Shown here: positions 1 through 6,875 of the stretch, one piece after another | How positions within the stretch are numbered: the first letter of the stretch is position 1 | How the letters are laid out: the number at the start of each line of letters is the position of its first letter | Source of the DNA: UBA5266 sp964610025 | GTDB lineage: Bacteria > Bacteroidota > Bacteroidia > Bacteroidales > WCHB1-69 | Direction: 5' to 3' | Assembly (NCBI GenBank): GCA_964610025.1 | Contig: CAZSTX010000051.1 | Span: forward strand, 1-12,495 | Length of the DNA stretch: 12,495 nucleotides | Program-made: the position numbers and the translations under genes | Notes under the pieces: model-generated | Database searches by the model: none | The model's input: the letters and a program-made list of their open reading frames with translations, nothing else | What the model was told of the DNA's origin: nothing

Positions 1-764
1 CTTATAGATTCAGGAATAGTATAAGTAAATGTTTTGGTATAAAGTTCTCCTTTTTTGTTGTTTGCTATTGCATCGCCCGAAACACCAGTAATAAATGCTC
101 GTAACATATGGTTGTGTTTATATTTTCCAAGGTCTTTGTTGTACATTTCAGGATAATATTTTTGTCCATTAGCTTGAGCACCATATATATTGTCTTGTAA
201 CAATGCAATGTTTATAAAGTTCTTTCCTTTTTCAACAGTCGGACTATCAGTAAAGTAAACTTGTACTTTACAAGTCAATTCGCGTGAACTCTTTTTGATG
301 GTAGTTTTAGCGGCTATATTAGCATATGCTTTTTGTACAAATAATTGCTCTGCAACAGGTCCCCAACCAGGTCTACTAATTGCATAGGCATATTGATTTG
401 TTCCTGTTTGTATTAACTCTCTACTTAGTGTACCTGTAGGATAGCCAGATACCCGAAAAGAATTGTTAAGAATTTTGCCTTCATCAGTAGTATAGGCAGC
501 AGCATAACCTCCTGCATGTATGTTTATTTGCCAAAATTTATTAGGGAATAATTTGTGCAAGGAGTCTGCCATACGATGTCCATCAGGGCAGTAACCGCAA
601 TTGATACCAGTATATTCCTCTAAGATTACCTTTCTATTTTCTGGTGTTTTGCTTACAAAAACTTCATTGTCTTTTTTGTCGTCTGGTTTTTCTTCATCTG
701 GATTACAAGCAGAAAATGCTAACACTAAGCTCAATCCAATGATGGGAATAAAAAATTTTTTCAT
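1..764 (-). CDS. Omp28-like surface lipoprotein with thioredoxin-type CxxC (3' end outside window)
   Basis: My translation of the minus strand gives about 254 residues, open at the window edge. It begins MKKFFIPIIG and has a lipoprotein signal peptide ending in FSAC, with Cys20 as the lipidated residue. The acidic stretch after Cys20 (NPDEE, then DDKKD) resembles the lipoprotein export signal that sends Bacteroidota lipoproteins to the cell surface. A thioredoxin-like region follows: beta strand KVILEEYTG, then C56-G-Y-C59, and a probable cis-proline at Pro109 in SGYPT. This arrangement is typical of Omp28-related outer-membrane lipoproteins, whose exact role is not well established; a thiol-disulfide function is inferred from the motif only. 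The ATG is followed directly by a classic lipoprotein signal, so the start is secure. It lies 48 bases downstream of the small lipoprotein gene on the same strand. Confidence 0.8.
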   Translation of the reverse strand, partial: MKKFFIPIIGLSLVLAFSACNPDEEKPDDKKDNEVFVSKTPENRKVILEEYTGINCGYCPDGHRMADSLHKLFPNKFWQINIHAGGYAAAYTTDEGKILNNSFRVSGYPTGTLSRELIQTGTNQYAYAISRPGWGPVAEQLFVQKAYANIAAKTTIKKSSRELTCKVQVYFTDSPTVEKGKNFINIALLQDNIYGAQANGQKYYPEMYNKDLGKYKHNHMLRAFITGVSGDAIANNKKGELYTKTFTYTIPESI

Positions 765-812
765 GTTAATTTAAGTATTAAGTTAAAGAATATTTTTAAT
801 TTTTATTAAAAT

Positions 813-1214
813 TTAATTATAAATTTGCAAAGTAAAATCATTAATTAATGTTGTTTGATATTGCCGCAATGGTAGTGCTGCTTTGCTATTAGAATAGGGA
901 TAGCCATTTAAAATGTTAAAAGAAGAACCACACAAACTGTCGTACAAAGTTGCACCTACTACACTTACTCTTCCACCATCTTCCCAATCGTAAGGGCAAG
1001 CTCTGTCGTAAGCATAAAAGGTGGTCATATCGAAACGATACACAACAATACCACTAATGCCTCCAGTAAAATATTCATGTCCGCCAACATGGATTAAATT
1101 AGTAGAATTAATAGCAACAGTGAAGTTAACATGACGTATAGGAATACTAGTGTTCGTGGTGTTGCACGCACTTAATATCAAAGCAATAACAATAATAAGT
1201 CTTAATTTTTTCAC
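813..1214 (-). CDS. Small lipoprotein with degenerate Rieske-like domain
   Basis: A 133-residue protein with a lipoprotein signal peptide (KKLRLIIVIALILSAC, lipidated Cys17), so it is anchored in the envelope. The mature part resembles a compact Rieske [2Fe-2S] fold: the strand and turn FYAYDRACPYDW, then SLCGSSFNILNGYP, then a closing stretch ending in LPLRQYQ. In true Rieske proteins the ligands are C-x-H and C-x-x-H. Here only Cys73 remains in place; the first His is Tyr75, the second Cys is Asp92 and the second His is Cys95. A normal cluster therefore cannot be held, and the function is unknown. The start is GTG at 1214: no ATG is available, and KKLRL directly after it is a typical lipoprotein beginning. 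A good -7 element lies about 28 bases upstream. The Rieske assignment rests on motif spacing and is less certain than the lipoprotein call. Confidence 0.72.
   Translation of the reverse strand: MKKLRLIIVIALILSACNTTNTSIPIRHVNFTVAINSTNLIHVGGHEYFTGGISGIVVYRFDMTTFYAYDRACPYDWEDGGRVSVVGATLYDSLCGSSFNILNGYPYSNSKAALPLRQYQTTLINDFTLQIYN
827..835 (-). promoter_or_regulatory. Possible -7 element for the Omp28-like gene
   Basis: Read on the minus strand this is TTACTTTGC, eight of nine matches to the Bacteroidota -7 pattern TAnnTTTGC. It sits inside the last codons of the upstream lipoprotein gene and about 60 bases before the Omp28-like start. No convincing -33 element was found, so this is a weak candidate. 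The Omp28-like gene may instead be read through from upstream. Confidence 0.22.
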
Positions 1215-1241
1215 TGTTTAGCAACATTAATAAAATTGGGT

Positions 1242-1250
1242 GCAAATATA
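1242..1250 (-). promoter_or_regulatory. -7 promoter element for the Rieske-like lipoprotein gene
   Basis: On the minus strand this reads TATATTTGC, a full match to the Bacteroidota -7 consensus TAnnTTTG with the frequent trailing C. Transcription would begin a few bases downstream and give a leader of about 20 bases before the GTG start at 1214. No clear -33 TTTG was found at the expected distance; the upstream DNA is A/T only. Confidence 0.55.
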
Positions 1251-1291
1251 TAAAAAAAATAAATAGATAGATTAAATAAAGAAAATTTAAT
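1251..1291 (-). terminator. Weak AT-only hairpin with T-rich tail after the lamin-tail gene
   Basis: Read on the minus strand, ATTAAAT and ATTTAAT (1285-1291 and 1271-1277) form a perfect 7-bp inverted repeat around a 7-base loop, overlapping the stop codon at 1287-1289. A T-rich tail with a run of eight T follows. The stem has no G or C, so it would be weak. Its position directly at the stop codon supports a terminator role. Confidence 0.35.
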
Positions 1292-3881
1292 GTTTTATTG
1301 CTAAAGTTGTCGTAAGTTTTTCTCTTTTTACATTTCCTTTTAAATTAAAATAATCAATAACAATAATATAGATGCCAGTGGCTGCTTTTATATTTTCGTC
1401 TGTTGTTCCATCCCAAGTAATATATCCATCTGTGTCTAATAAAATATTATTAACTAATGTTTTAATTTTCCTTCCATTTAGGTCGTATATAGTTATAGTT
1501 GCTTTATAACCTGCTTGTTCCATTTGATAATGAATGTGTAATATGTCATTGTATCCGTCTTGGTCGGGAGAAAATATTTCGGGATAGGAGGAAAATTTAT
1601 TATTTGTCGTTTGGGTTTCACTATAACAAGAATTAATATAACAAGGAGTAGCATATCCTACTGTATAAGCTGCCGAATGCCAGTTAGATGCGTCTTGTGT
1701 TTTACGGTCGGGATGTATGCGTTCTAAACTAACGCCGTCGTATGATTTTAATAAAGGATAGTGCATGCTTTCCGAATAATCAAAGCGGTCGATTAGATTG
1801 TTGTTCGACAATAAAATAACAGTTCCTTTTTCGTTAGGATAAGTAGGAAAACTGTTCATTTTTATAAAATTATCTTTATTCATATAAACATATTGCGATT
1901 GTACAATAGTAGGATTGGTAGTGAGCAATGCATAATCTTTTGGAAAGAGTTGAAATCCTTCTTGTGTGATTATTTTTCCAGTGTCGATTTGATTATTTTT
2001 CAAACTTGATAAACGCAAATCTTTTAAATCAATAATTTTATCTGAGCGGTTATAGATTTCAACAAAATCAACTCCTATATCGCCTTTGGGATTAAATAAT
2101 ACTTCGTTAATAATAATGTCGAATGAAGCAATTTGTTGAGAATATCCAAATGATACGTATGATTTTAATGGGAGTATGTTGCCAGCACAATCAATTATTG
2201 TGTCGTTTATTGTTAGGCGATAAATAGTTTTTGGATTAAGACTGTTTTTTAGATGAATTAAAATCGACTTCATTTCTTCTGTCATAATACTGATACTATC
2301 TATTTTTATTTGCCTATCTATTTGGTAAGTATGTAGATTTTTTAAGTTCTTTGATAGCATTTTTTCTGAAAAATATACTATCAAATGCAATGAATCTAAT
2401 GTGCTAATGCGGCTAATACGTGGAGTAATATTGTCGGGATTGATAGTGTAAGTCGAATTTTTTGCTCCTGGTGTACCACCTTTTGAATCAATAGATGAAG
2501 TCCAATTGTCTTCTTCACTACAAGGGTTGTTGTAGTCTATCATTTCGAGCGACCAACCGCCTTCTTTTTTATTTTCACTATGCCATTCTGGGTTAAAATC
2601 AACAGAATGTACAAAGTTGTCTTTGTTGTCATAAAGCCTTATCAGTTGTCCGCCGTCAGTAATGCTCATACTTGACAGTGCTACTGTTTTTCCATAAGCG
2701 TTCATGGTGTTTACGTTGCTTTTTGCAGTTACAATAATGTATGCTGAAGGTGATAAATCTGCTTTTTCTAAGATTCTTATGTTTTTTCCAAAATGTAATT
2801 TCCATCCTTCTAAATTGATAGGGTAAGGGCTTCTGTTTACCAACTCTATATATTCTACTTCTGGCAATGCTTGTTGAGGAGTAGGTTTAGCCATAATTTC
2901 ATTTATTACTATGTCAAAAATAGAAGAACGATATAGGAAAAAAGTTATTAAAGTATCGTGCATGAGATTGTTCGATAAATCTAATATGTTTTTAATCTGT
3001 AGTGTGCATAGTTTGTTGTGTTCAAAAGAGTTGTTAAATACTAATAACAAACTATTGTAATTAGCACTCAAAGCGATGATAGTATCGGGAAGTCGATTGT
3101 TTGGAATAATGGTGTAATTAAGGCGATTAAACACTGATGCCGAATCTAAACTTTCGTTAAAGTGAAGATAAATAGTTTGTTTATTTTCATCTATATAGCA
3201 GGAATCGATAGAGGGTGGTTCGTTGTCAATGTATACTTTATCGCAATAAATATCGTCGAAATAAAATTTGGTACTATTCGATTTAGTGTAAGTACAAAGA
3301 AGTCCTAAATGTGTCATTTCGAAATGAATGCTATCTTGGCATTGGTTTTCAAGCGAAAATATTTTTTCTGTTCCATTAGCTGTAAACAATTGCCAGTATC
3401 CGCTATCAGAATAGATTACTTTAACAAACATAGAAAAACTATTGGCTATTGCACTGTCTTTTCCACTCATTAAAAGTTGATGGTGATTTCCATTTTGTTT
3501 GTAAAAACGTATAGCATCGGCATTGCCATTTTCGCCAAAAAGGAGATAATAAGCTTGTAGTGCAGTGTCTTTAAGATTTTCTTTGTCAGAAGCTATGTAA
3601 ACTTTTGCATAATTATTATTAGACCCAGAAAAGGCAAGCCTTATATAAAAGCTCCATTCTGTTTTTTCATCTATCATTTTTGCTAAAGTAGATAAATAAG
3701 CATTGCCAGCTGAAGATGTGTTGAGTTGCAATTGCAATGCACTATTTACAGTAAAACTATCAATATTACCATACCATTGGGGATTATTTAGCAGTTCTCC
3801 ATCTGAAAAGTCATCGTAAACTTGTGAAAATGAATTTATCGTTAAAAGTAAAAAAAATAAAATTAGCTTCCATTTGTTCAT
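1287..3881 (-). CDS. Secreted multidomain protein: two lamin-tail domains plus C-terminal FlgD-like/gliding-type domain
   Basis: An 864-residue exported protein. Visible parts in order: signal peptide (about 1-20, ending NSFSQ); a beta-rich LamG-like region (about 22-216, with FYFDDIYCD near its end); an Ig-like Big_5/SbsA-type domain (about 222-318); a first lamin-tail domain (about 322-475, with DIVINEIMAKP and EYIELVNRS); a second Ig-like domain (about 484-578); a second lamin-tail domain (about 586-745, with DIIINEVLFNP and DFVEIYNRS); and a C-terminal domain (about 766-864) starting EIFSPDQDGYND and containing ITIYDLNGRKI and WDGTTDE. That last domain resembles FlgD-like/CHU_C-type ends of Bacteroidota proteins, which are often exported by the type IX system. 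Use of that route here is inferred. The protein is probably cell-surface or extracellular, with adhesive or structural parts and no catalytic motif seen. It is divergent from the operon at 3971, with 89 bases between the starts. Confidence 0.85.
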   Translation of the reverse strand: MNKWKLILFFLLLTINSFSQVYDDFSDGELLNNPQWYGNIDSFTVNSALQLQLNTSSAGNAYLSTLAKMIDEKTEWSFYIRLAFSGSNNNYAKVYIASDKENLKDTALQAYYLLFGENGNADAIRFYKQNGNHHQLLMSGKDSAIANSFSMFVKVIYSDSGYWQLFTANGTEKIFSLENQCQDSIHFEMTHLGLLCTYTKSNSTKFYFDDIYCDKVYIDNEPPSIDSCYIDENKQTIYLHFNESLDSASVFNRLNYTIIPNNRLPDTIIALSANYNSLLLVFNNSFEHNKLCTLQIKNILDLSNNLMHDTLITFFLYRSSIFDIVINEIMAKPTPQQALPEVEYIELVNRSPYPINLEGWKLHFGKNIRILEKADLSPSAYIIVTAKSNVNTMNAYGKTVALSSMSITDGGQLIRLYDNKDNFVHSVDFNPEWHSENKKEGGWSLEMIDYNNPCSEEDNWTSSIDSKGGTPGAKNSTYTINPDNITPRISRISTLDSLHLIVYFSEKMLSKNLKNLHTYQIDRQIKIDSISIMTEEMKSILIHLKNSLNPKTIYRLTINDTIIDCAGNILPLKSYVSFGYSQQIASFDIIINEVLFNPKGDIGVDFVEIYNRSDKIIDLKDLRLSSLKNNQIDTGKIITQEGFQLFPKDYALLTTNPTIVQSQYVYMNKDNFIKMNSFPTYPNEKGTVILLSNNNLIDRFDYSESMHYPLLKSYDGVSLERIHPDRKTQDASNWHSAAYTVGYATPCYINSCYSETQTTNNKFSSYPEIFSPDQDGYNDILHIHYQMEQAGYKATITIYDLNGRKIKTLVNNILLDTDGYITWDGTTDENIKAATGIYIIVIDYFNLKGNVKREKLTTTLAIKH

Positions 3882-3970
3882 TGTAATGTTTTTTTTGTAA
3901 AAGTATAATTTTTTTTAATTCAATAGCGTTTATATTGCATAACAAAAATTATTTTCTTATTAAAAAAAAT
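3882..3970. other. Divergent intergenic region between the lamin-tail gene and the PqqD operon
   Basis: These 89 bases must hold the promoters for both directions. They are almost pure A/T, with two runs of eight T. On the minus strand, TACTTTTA at 3898-3905 matches seven of eight positions of TAnnTTTG. On the plus strand the nearest thing to a -7 element is TATATTGC at 3931-3938, about 32 bases before the ATG at 3971; it lacks one T of the consensus. Neither has a convincing -33 partner. I see no operator-like inverted repeat. Confidence 0.4.
3898..3905 (-). promoter_or_regulatory. Possible -7 element for the lamin-tail gene
   Basis: The minus strand reads TACTTTTA, seven of eight matches to TAnnTTTG. 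It lies 16 bases before the ATG at 3881, which would give a very short leader. A TTG further upstream is closer than the usual -33 spacing. This is a weak candidate. Confidence 0.25.
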
Positions 3971-4240
3971 ATGCGTATTAATCATAAACATAAAGTAAGA
4001 GATATTGCAGGCGAAAAAGTTGTTATTATACAAGGAGAATATGGCAGTGATTTAACTAAAATAATATCCTTAAATTCAACTTCAGAGTGGTTGTGGCAGA
4101 AGTTTAGTGATGAAGAGTTTGAAATCGAAGATGTTGTCTCAGCTTTATTGATGCGTTATGATGTTGATGCAGAAAAAGCAGAAGAAGATGCAAAAGAGTG
4201 GATAGACAATCTTTTAACCTATCATTTGATTGAAAAATAA
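3971..4240 (+). CDS. PqqD-like peptide-binding protein (RiPP recognition element fold)
   Basis: An 89-residue protein from the ATG at 3971. The frame stays open back to a TTG at 3935, but that would add a poor 12-residue extension and overlap the likely promoter. The A-rich stretch just before 3971 is a normal Bacteroidota leader. The sequence has the PqqD layout: a three-strand beta part (RDIAGEKVVIIQGEYG, then TKIISLN), followed by the conserved LNSTSEWLWQKF helix and further helices with YDVDAEKAEEDAKEWIDNLL. PqqD-like proteins are winged-helix domains (RRE) that bind the leader of a ribosomally made peptide and present it to modifying enzymes. It is the first gene of the five-gene operon and overlaps the ABC transporter gene by 11 bases, which suggests translational coupling. 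Its peptide partner is not in the window. Confidence 0.85.
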   Translation: MRINHKHKVRDIAGEKVVIIQGEYGSDLTKIISLNSTSEWLWQKFSDEEFEIEDVVSALLMRYDVDAEKAEEDAKEWIDNLLTYHLIEK

Positions 4241-5960
4241 TATACGTAAAATAGTTTCTCTCATACCTCAATCAATAAGGGGTAAAACTTATGTGGTAAT
4301 TGCCACATCTGTAGCTCGTGCGTTATTAAATTTTATTGGTTTAGCAGCTGTATTACCTGTTTTATTATTGATATTAGACCCCGATGGCTTGATGGCGAAT
4401 TTGTGGGTAAAAAAAATATTTTATTATTTACACTTTTCGTCTATTAATCATTTAATTATAGGGATATGTATTACTGTATTTGTTATTTATTTAATAAAAA
4501 ATAGTTTAAATATTTTTATCATTCATTTTCAAAACAAATATTATTTGCAATTATATCACTATTTTACAAATTTAATGTTTGTCGATTACTTTCATAGAGA
4601 TTTGACTTTTATGAAACAAAACCATTCTATAACGCTTACGCATCGAGTGAATACGGCAAGTATTTCGTTGGTTTTTAATGTTTTGTCGTCAATGGTGAGC
4701 ATTGTAAGTGAAGTCATTTTAATATTTTTATTGTTTTTTACAATTTTATATTACAACCCATTGGTAGCATTGCTATTGATTGTTGTTTTTTTTCCGATTA
4801 GTTTTTTATATTTATTTTTAGTAAAACAAAAATTAGAAAATTATGGAAGAGAAGAATATAATATGCGTAGACAACAAAATAGATTAATTAACGAAACTTT
4901 TAAAGGTTATACAGAAATAATTCTTAATAAAGCGTTTGCATCGATAAAAAAGCGTTTTATGGCGAACTTAGAACAGCTCAAATTTTATAAACTAAAAAAT
5001 GAAAACATATCCAATTTTCCATTTTTACTAATTGAAATGGGAGTGGTTACCGGAATGATTATCTTTGTTTTAATAAATTTATATACAGGTGAAAATACGT
5101 CTAAGGTGTTGTTTGGAGTTTTTGCCATTGCTGCCTTGCGTATGCTACCAGCCATACGTACAATTGTTAGTCGTTGGCTTCAAATTAAATACAATCAATA
5201 TTCTATAGATATTATTAGTGAAAATATTAATAATAAAATTGATGAGAAAGAAGAAATATGTCAAAATAGATTACGTTTTCAACAGTTTATTCGTCTTGAA
5301 GATATATCTTATACTTTTGAAGATGATTTGAATACACCAGTTATAGACGCTTTGTCTTTTACTATTAAAAAAGGCGAATGTGTAGGAATAAAAGGAGCTA
5401 CGGGTGTAGGCAAAACAACTCTTTTTTATTTGCTAATGGGATTTTATTTTCCTAAAAAAGGAAATATATATATTGATAATGAAGAATTGACCACAGAAAA
5501 CTTAAAAGCATGGCAAAATATAATAGCGTATGTTTCTCAAGAAGTTTTTATTATGGACGCTACTTTTGCTCAAAATATTGCTATGACGTTTGACGAAGAC
5601 AAAATAGATAGAAGTAAAGTAAATAAAGTTTTAGAAATAACAAAATTGCAATCTTTAATCAATCTTTACCCTGATGGTATTGATGCAAAAATAGGCGAAA
5701 TAGCTAATCGCTTGTCGGGTGGCGAAAAACAACGCATAGGAATTGCTCGTGCTTTATATAAAGAAGCAGAAATTTTATTTTTTGACGAAGCCACTTCCTC
5801 TTTAGATATGCAAACCGAACGAGATATTCAGTTAGCAATACAGCAGTTGATAGCAAGTGAGAAAAATTTAACTATTCTTATGATAACGCATAGAGAAACT
5901 TCTTTGAAATGTTGTTCGAAAATTATTGATATAGAAAATAAACAAATTATTAATACATAG
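4230..5960 (+). CDS. ABC exporter, fused TMD-NBD (peptide or lipid export type)
   Basis: A 576-residue half-transporter, expected to work as a homodimer in the inner membrane. The N-terminal half has about six membrane segments (near 20-49, 73-98, 147-171, 173-198, 262-285, 292-312). The C-terminal ATPase domain (about 353-576) is complete: Walker A GATGVGKT at 389-396, Q-loop Gln437, signature LSGGEKQR at 495-502, Walker B ILFFDE at 515-520 with catalytic Glu520, D-loop SLD, and switch His554. There is no N-terminal C39 peptidase domain, so it cannot cut a leader itself; the S24-type peptidase downstream could do so. The start is TTG at 4230, inside the end of the PqqD gene; the next in-frame ATG would remove the first membrane helix. 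Operon context suggests export of the modified product. Lipid or other substrates cannot be excluded from sequence alone. Confidence 0.9.
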   Translation: MKNNIRKIVSLIPQSIRGKTYVVIATSVARALLNFIGLAAVLPVLLLILDPDGLMANLWVKKIFYYLHFSSINHLIIGICITVFVIYLIKNSLNIFIIHFQNKYYLQLYHYFTNLMFVDYFHRDLTFMKQNHSITLTHRVNTASISLVFNVLSSMVSIVSEVILIFLLFFTILYYNPLVALLLIVVFFPISFLYLFLVKQKLENYGREEYNMRRQQNRLINETFKGYTEIILNKAFASIKKRFMANLEQLKFYKLKNENISNFPFLLIEMGVVTGMIIFVLINLYTGENTSKVLFGVFAIAALRMLPAIRTIVSRWLQIKYNQYSIDIISENINNKIDEKEEICQNRLRFQQFIRLEDISYTFEDDLNTPVIDALSFTIKKGECVGIKGATGVGKTTLFYLLMGFYFPKKGNIYIDNEELTTENLKAWQNIIAYVSQEVFIMDATFAQNIAMTFDEDKIDRSKVNKVLEITKLQSLINLYPDGIDAKIGEIANRLSGGEKQRIGIARALYKEAEILFFDEATSSLDMQTERDIQLAIQQLIASEKNLTILMITHRETSLKCCSKIIDIENKQIINT

Positions 5961-5963
5961 ATT

Positions 5964-6875
5964 ATGGATTATATAATAGCAAATCATAGGTTTAGAATAG
6001 AGACAAAAACATCTCTGCTGTTTTTTCAATATTTTCATTATGGCTTGCCATTTTTAGAAAAAAAAGAAAGCGATAAAGATTTGCAATTTAAAATTATCTT
6101 AGAATCAGATGTAATAGATTGGGAAATAGCACCTCATAGCTATCAAAATATAAAACACTTATCCGAATTTGAGTTTGACGAATCAATTTGTAAATTATTA
6201 AGTTATGATAAAGGTTTTCTTTTTAGAATGGATTTGAAAAAAGAAAAAAAATCATTACTGATGTTGTCCGATGAAAATAATTTTCAATTTCTTACGAATT
6301 ATATTTATGGACAACAAATTAATACGTATCAATTTTCATTTGCATTATGGATAGCTTACGGATTAGCAACACTTTCGCATTACACTTTCCCAATTCATGC
6401 ATCTTCTATTATACATGATAATCAAGCAATTTTGTTTTTGGGCGAATCGGGAGAAGGAAAAAGTACACAATCTAAATTATGGATAGAACATATTTCAAAT
6501 GTTTCTTTATTAAACGATGATAGTCCTATTGTACGAATAGTAAATGATTTTCCAATAGCCTTTGGTTCAATGTGGAGTGGAAAAGTGGAATGTTATAAAA
6601 ATGAAAATTATCCAATCAAAGCTCTGATACGTATAAGGCAAGCTAAAGAAAATAAGATAAAAAAAATAACTCCTTTAGAGGCTATCGCAGCTTTGTATCC
6701 ATCTTGTCCTCCTATGTTTGCCTATAATTCATATTTAGTAGATGATATAAGCGCTATTTTGTCGAAGATAATAAAAAAAGTGCCAGTTTATATATTGGAT
6801 TGTTTGCCCAATAGAGAAAGTGTAATGACAACTTATACTGCTATTTATAATAAAATTTATTATGAAAATAATTGA
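5964..6875 (+). CDS. HPr kinase-like P-loop kinase
   Basis: A 303-residue protein. The N-terminal half (1-130) is specific to this subgroup and lacks the N-terminal domain of true HPr kinase. The C-terminal half carries the HprK-type core: HASSI with His145, P-loop GESGEGKST at 160-168, the acidic pair Asp185-Asp186 in LLNDDSP (at the place of the catalytic Asp region of HPr kinase), and PIAFGSMWSGK further on. Relatives in lasso-peptide clusters (paeninodin type) phosphorylate the C-terminal serine of the precursor peptide, and related proteins occur beside PqqD-like and nucleotidyltransferase genes. Phosphorylation of a peptide is therefore the best guess, but the substrate is not seen. It starts 3 bases after the ABC gene and its end overlaps the peptidase gene by 14 bases. 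It is not a carbon-catabolite HprK: the neighbourhood has no HPr and the N-terminal domain differs. Confidence 0.82.
   Translation: MDYIIANHRFRIETKTSLLFFQYFHYGLPFLEKKESDKDLQFKIILESDVIDWEIAPHSYQNIKHLSEFEFDESICKLLSYDKGFLFRMDLKKEKKSLLMLSDENNFQFLTNYIYGQQINTYQFSFALWIAYGLATLSHYTFPIHASSIIHDNQAILFLGESGEGKSTQSKLWIEHISNVSLLNDDSPIVRIVNDFPIAFGSMWSGKVECYKNENYPIKALIRIRQAKENKIKKITPLEAIAALYPSCPPMFAYNSYLVDDISAILSKIIKKVPVYILDCLPNRESVMTTYTAIYNKIYYENN

Noticed and set aside
794..811. 7-bp inverted repeat between the two lipoprotein genes, considered as terminator
   Set aside because: The stem is A/T only with a 4-base T loop and no T-tail on the minus strand; in such AT-rich DNA this is expected by chance.
3935..3970. 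N-terminal extension of the PqqD-like protein by 12 codons from a TTG
   Set aside because: The extra residues are not PqqD-like; the ATG at 3971 follows an A-rich leader and gives a normal PqqD length.
4291..4308. ATGTGG/CCACAT hairpin early in the exporter gene
   Set aside because: Only six base pairs, within codons of the first membrane helix, with no T-run and no conserved context.
5964..6875. Carbon-catabolite HPr kinase/phosphorylase
   Set aside because: Only the C-terminal core matches; the N-terminal domain differs and the gene sits in a PqqD/exporter operon with no HPr or PTS genes.
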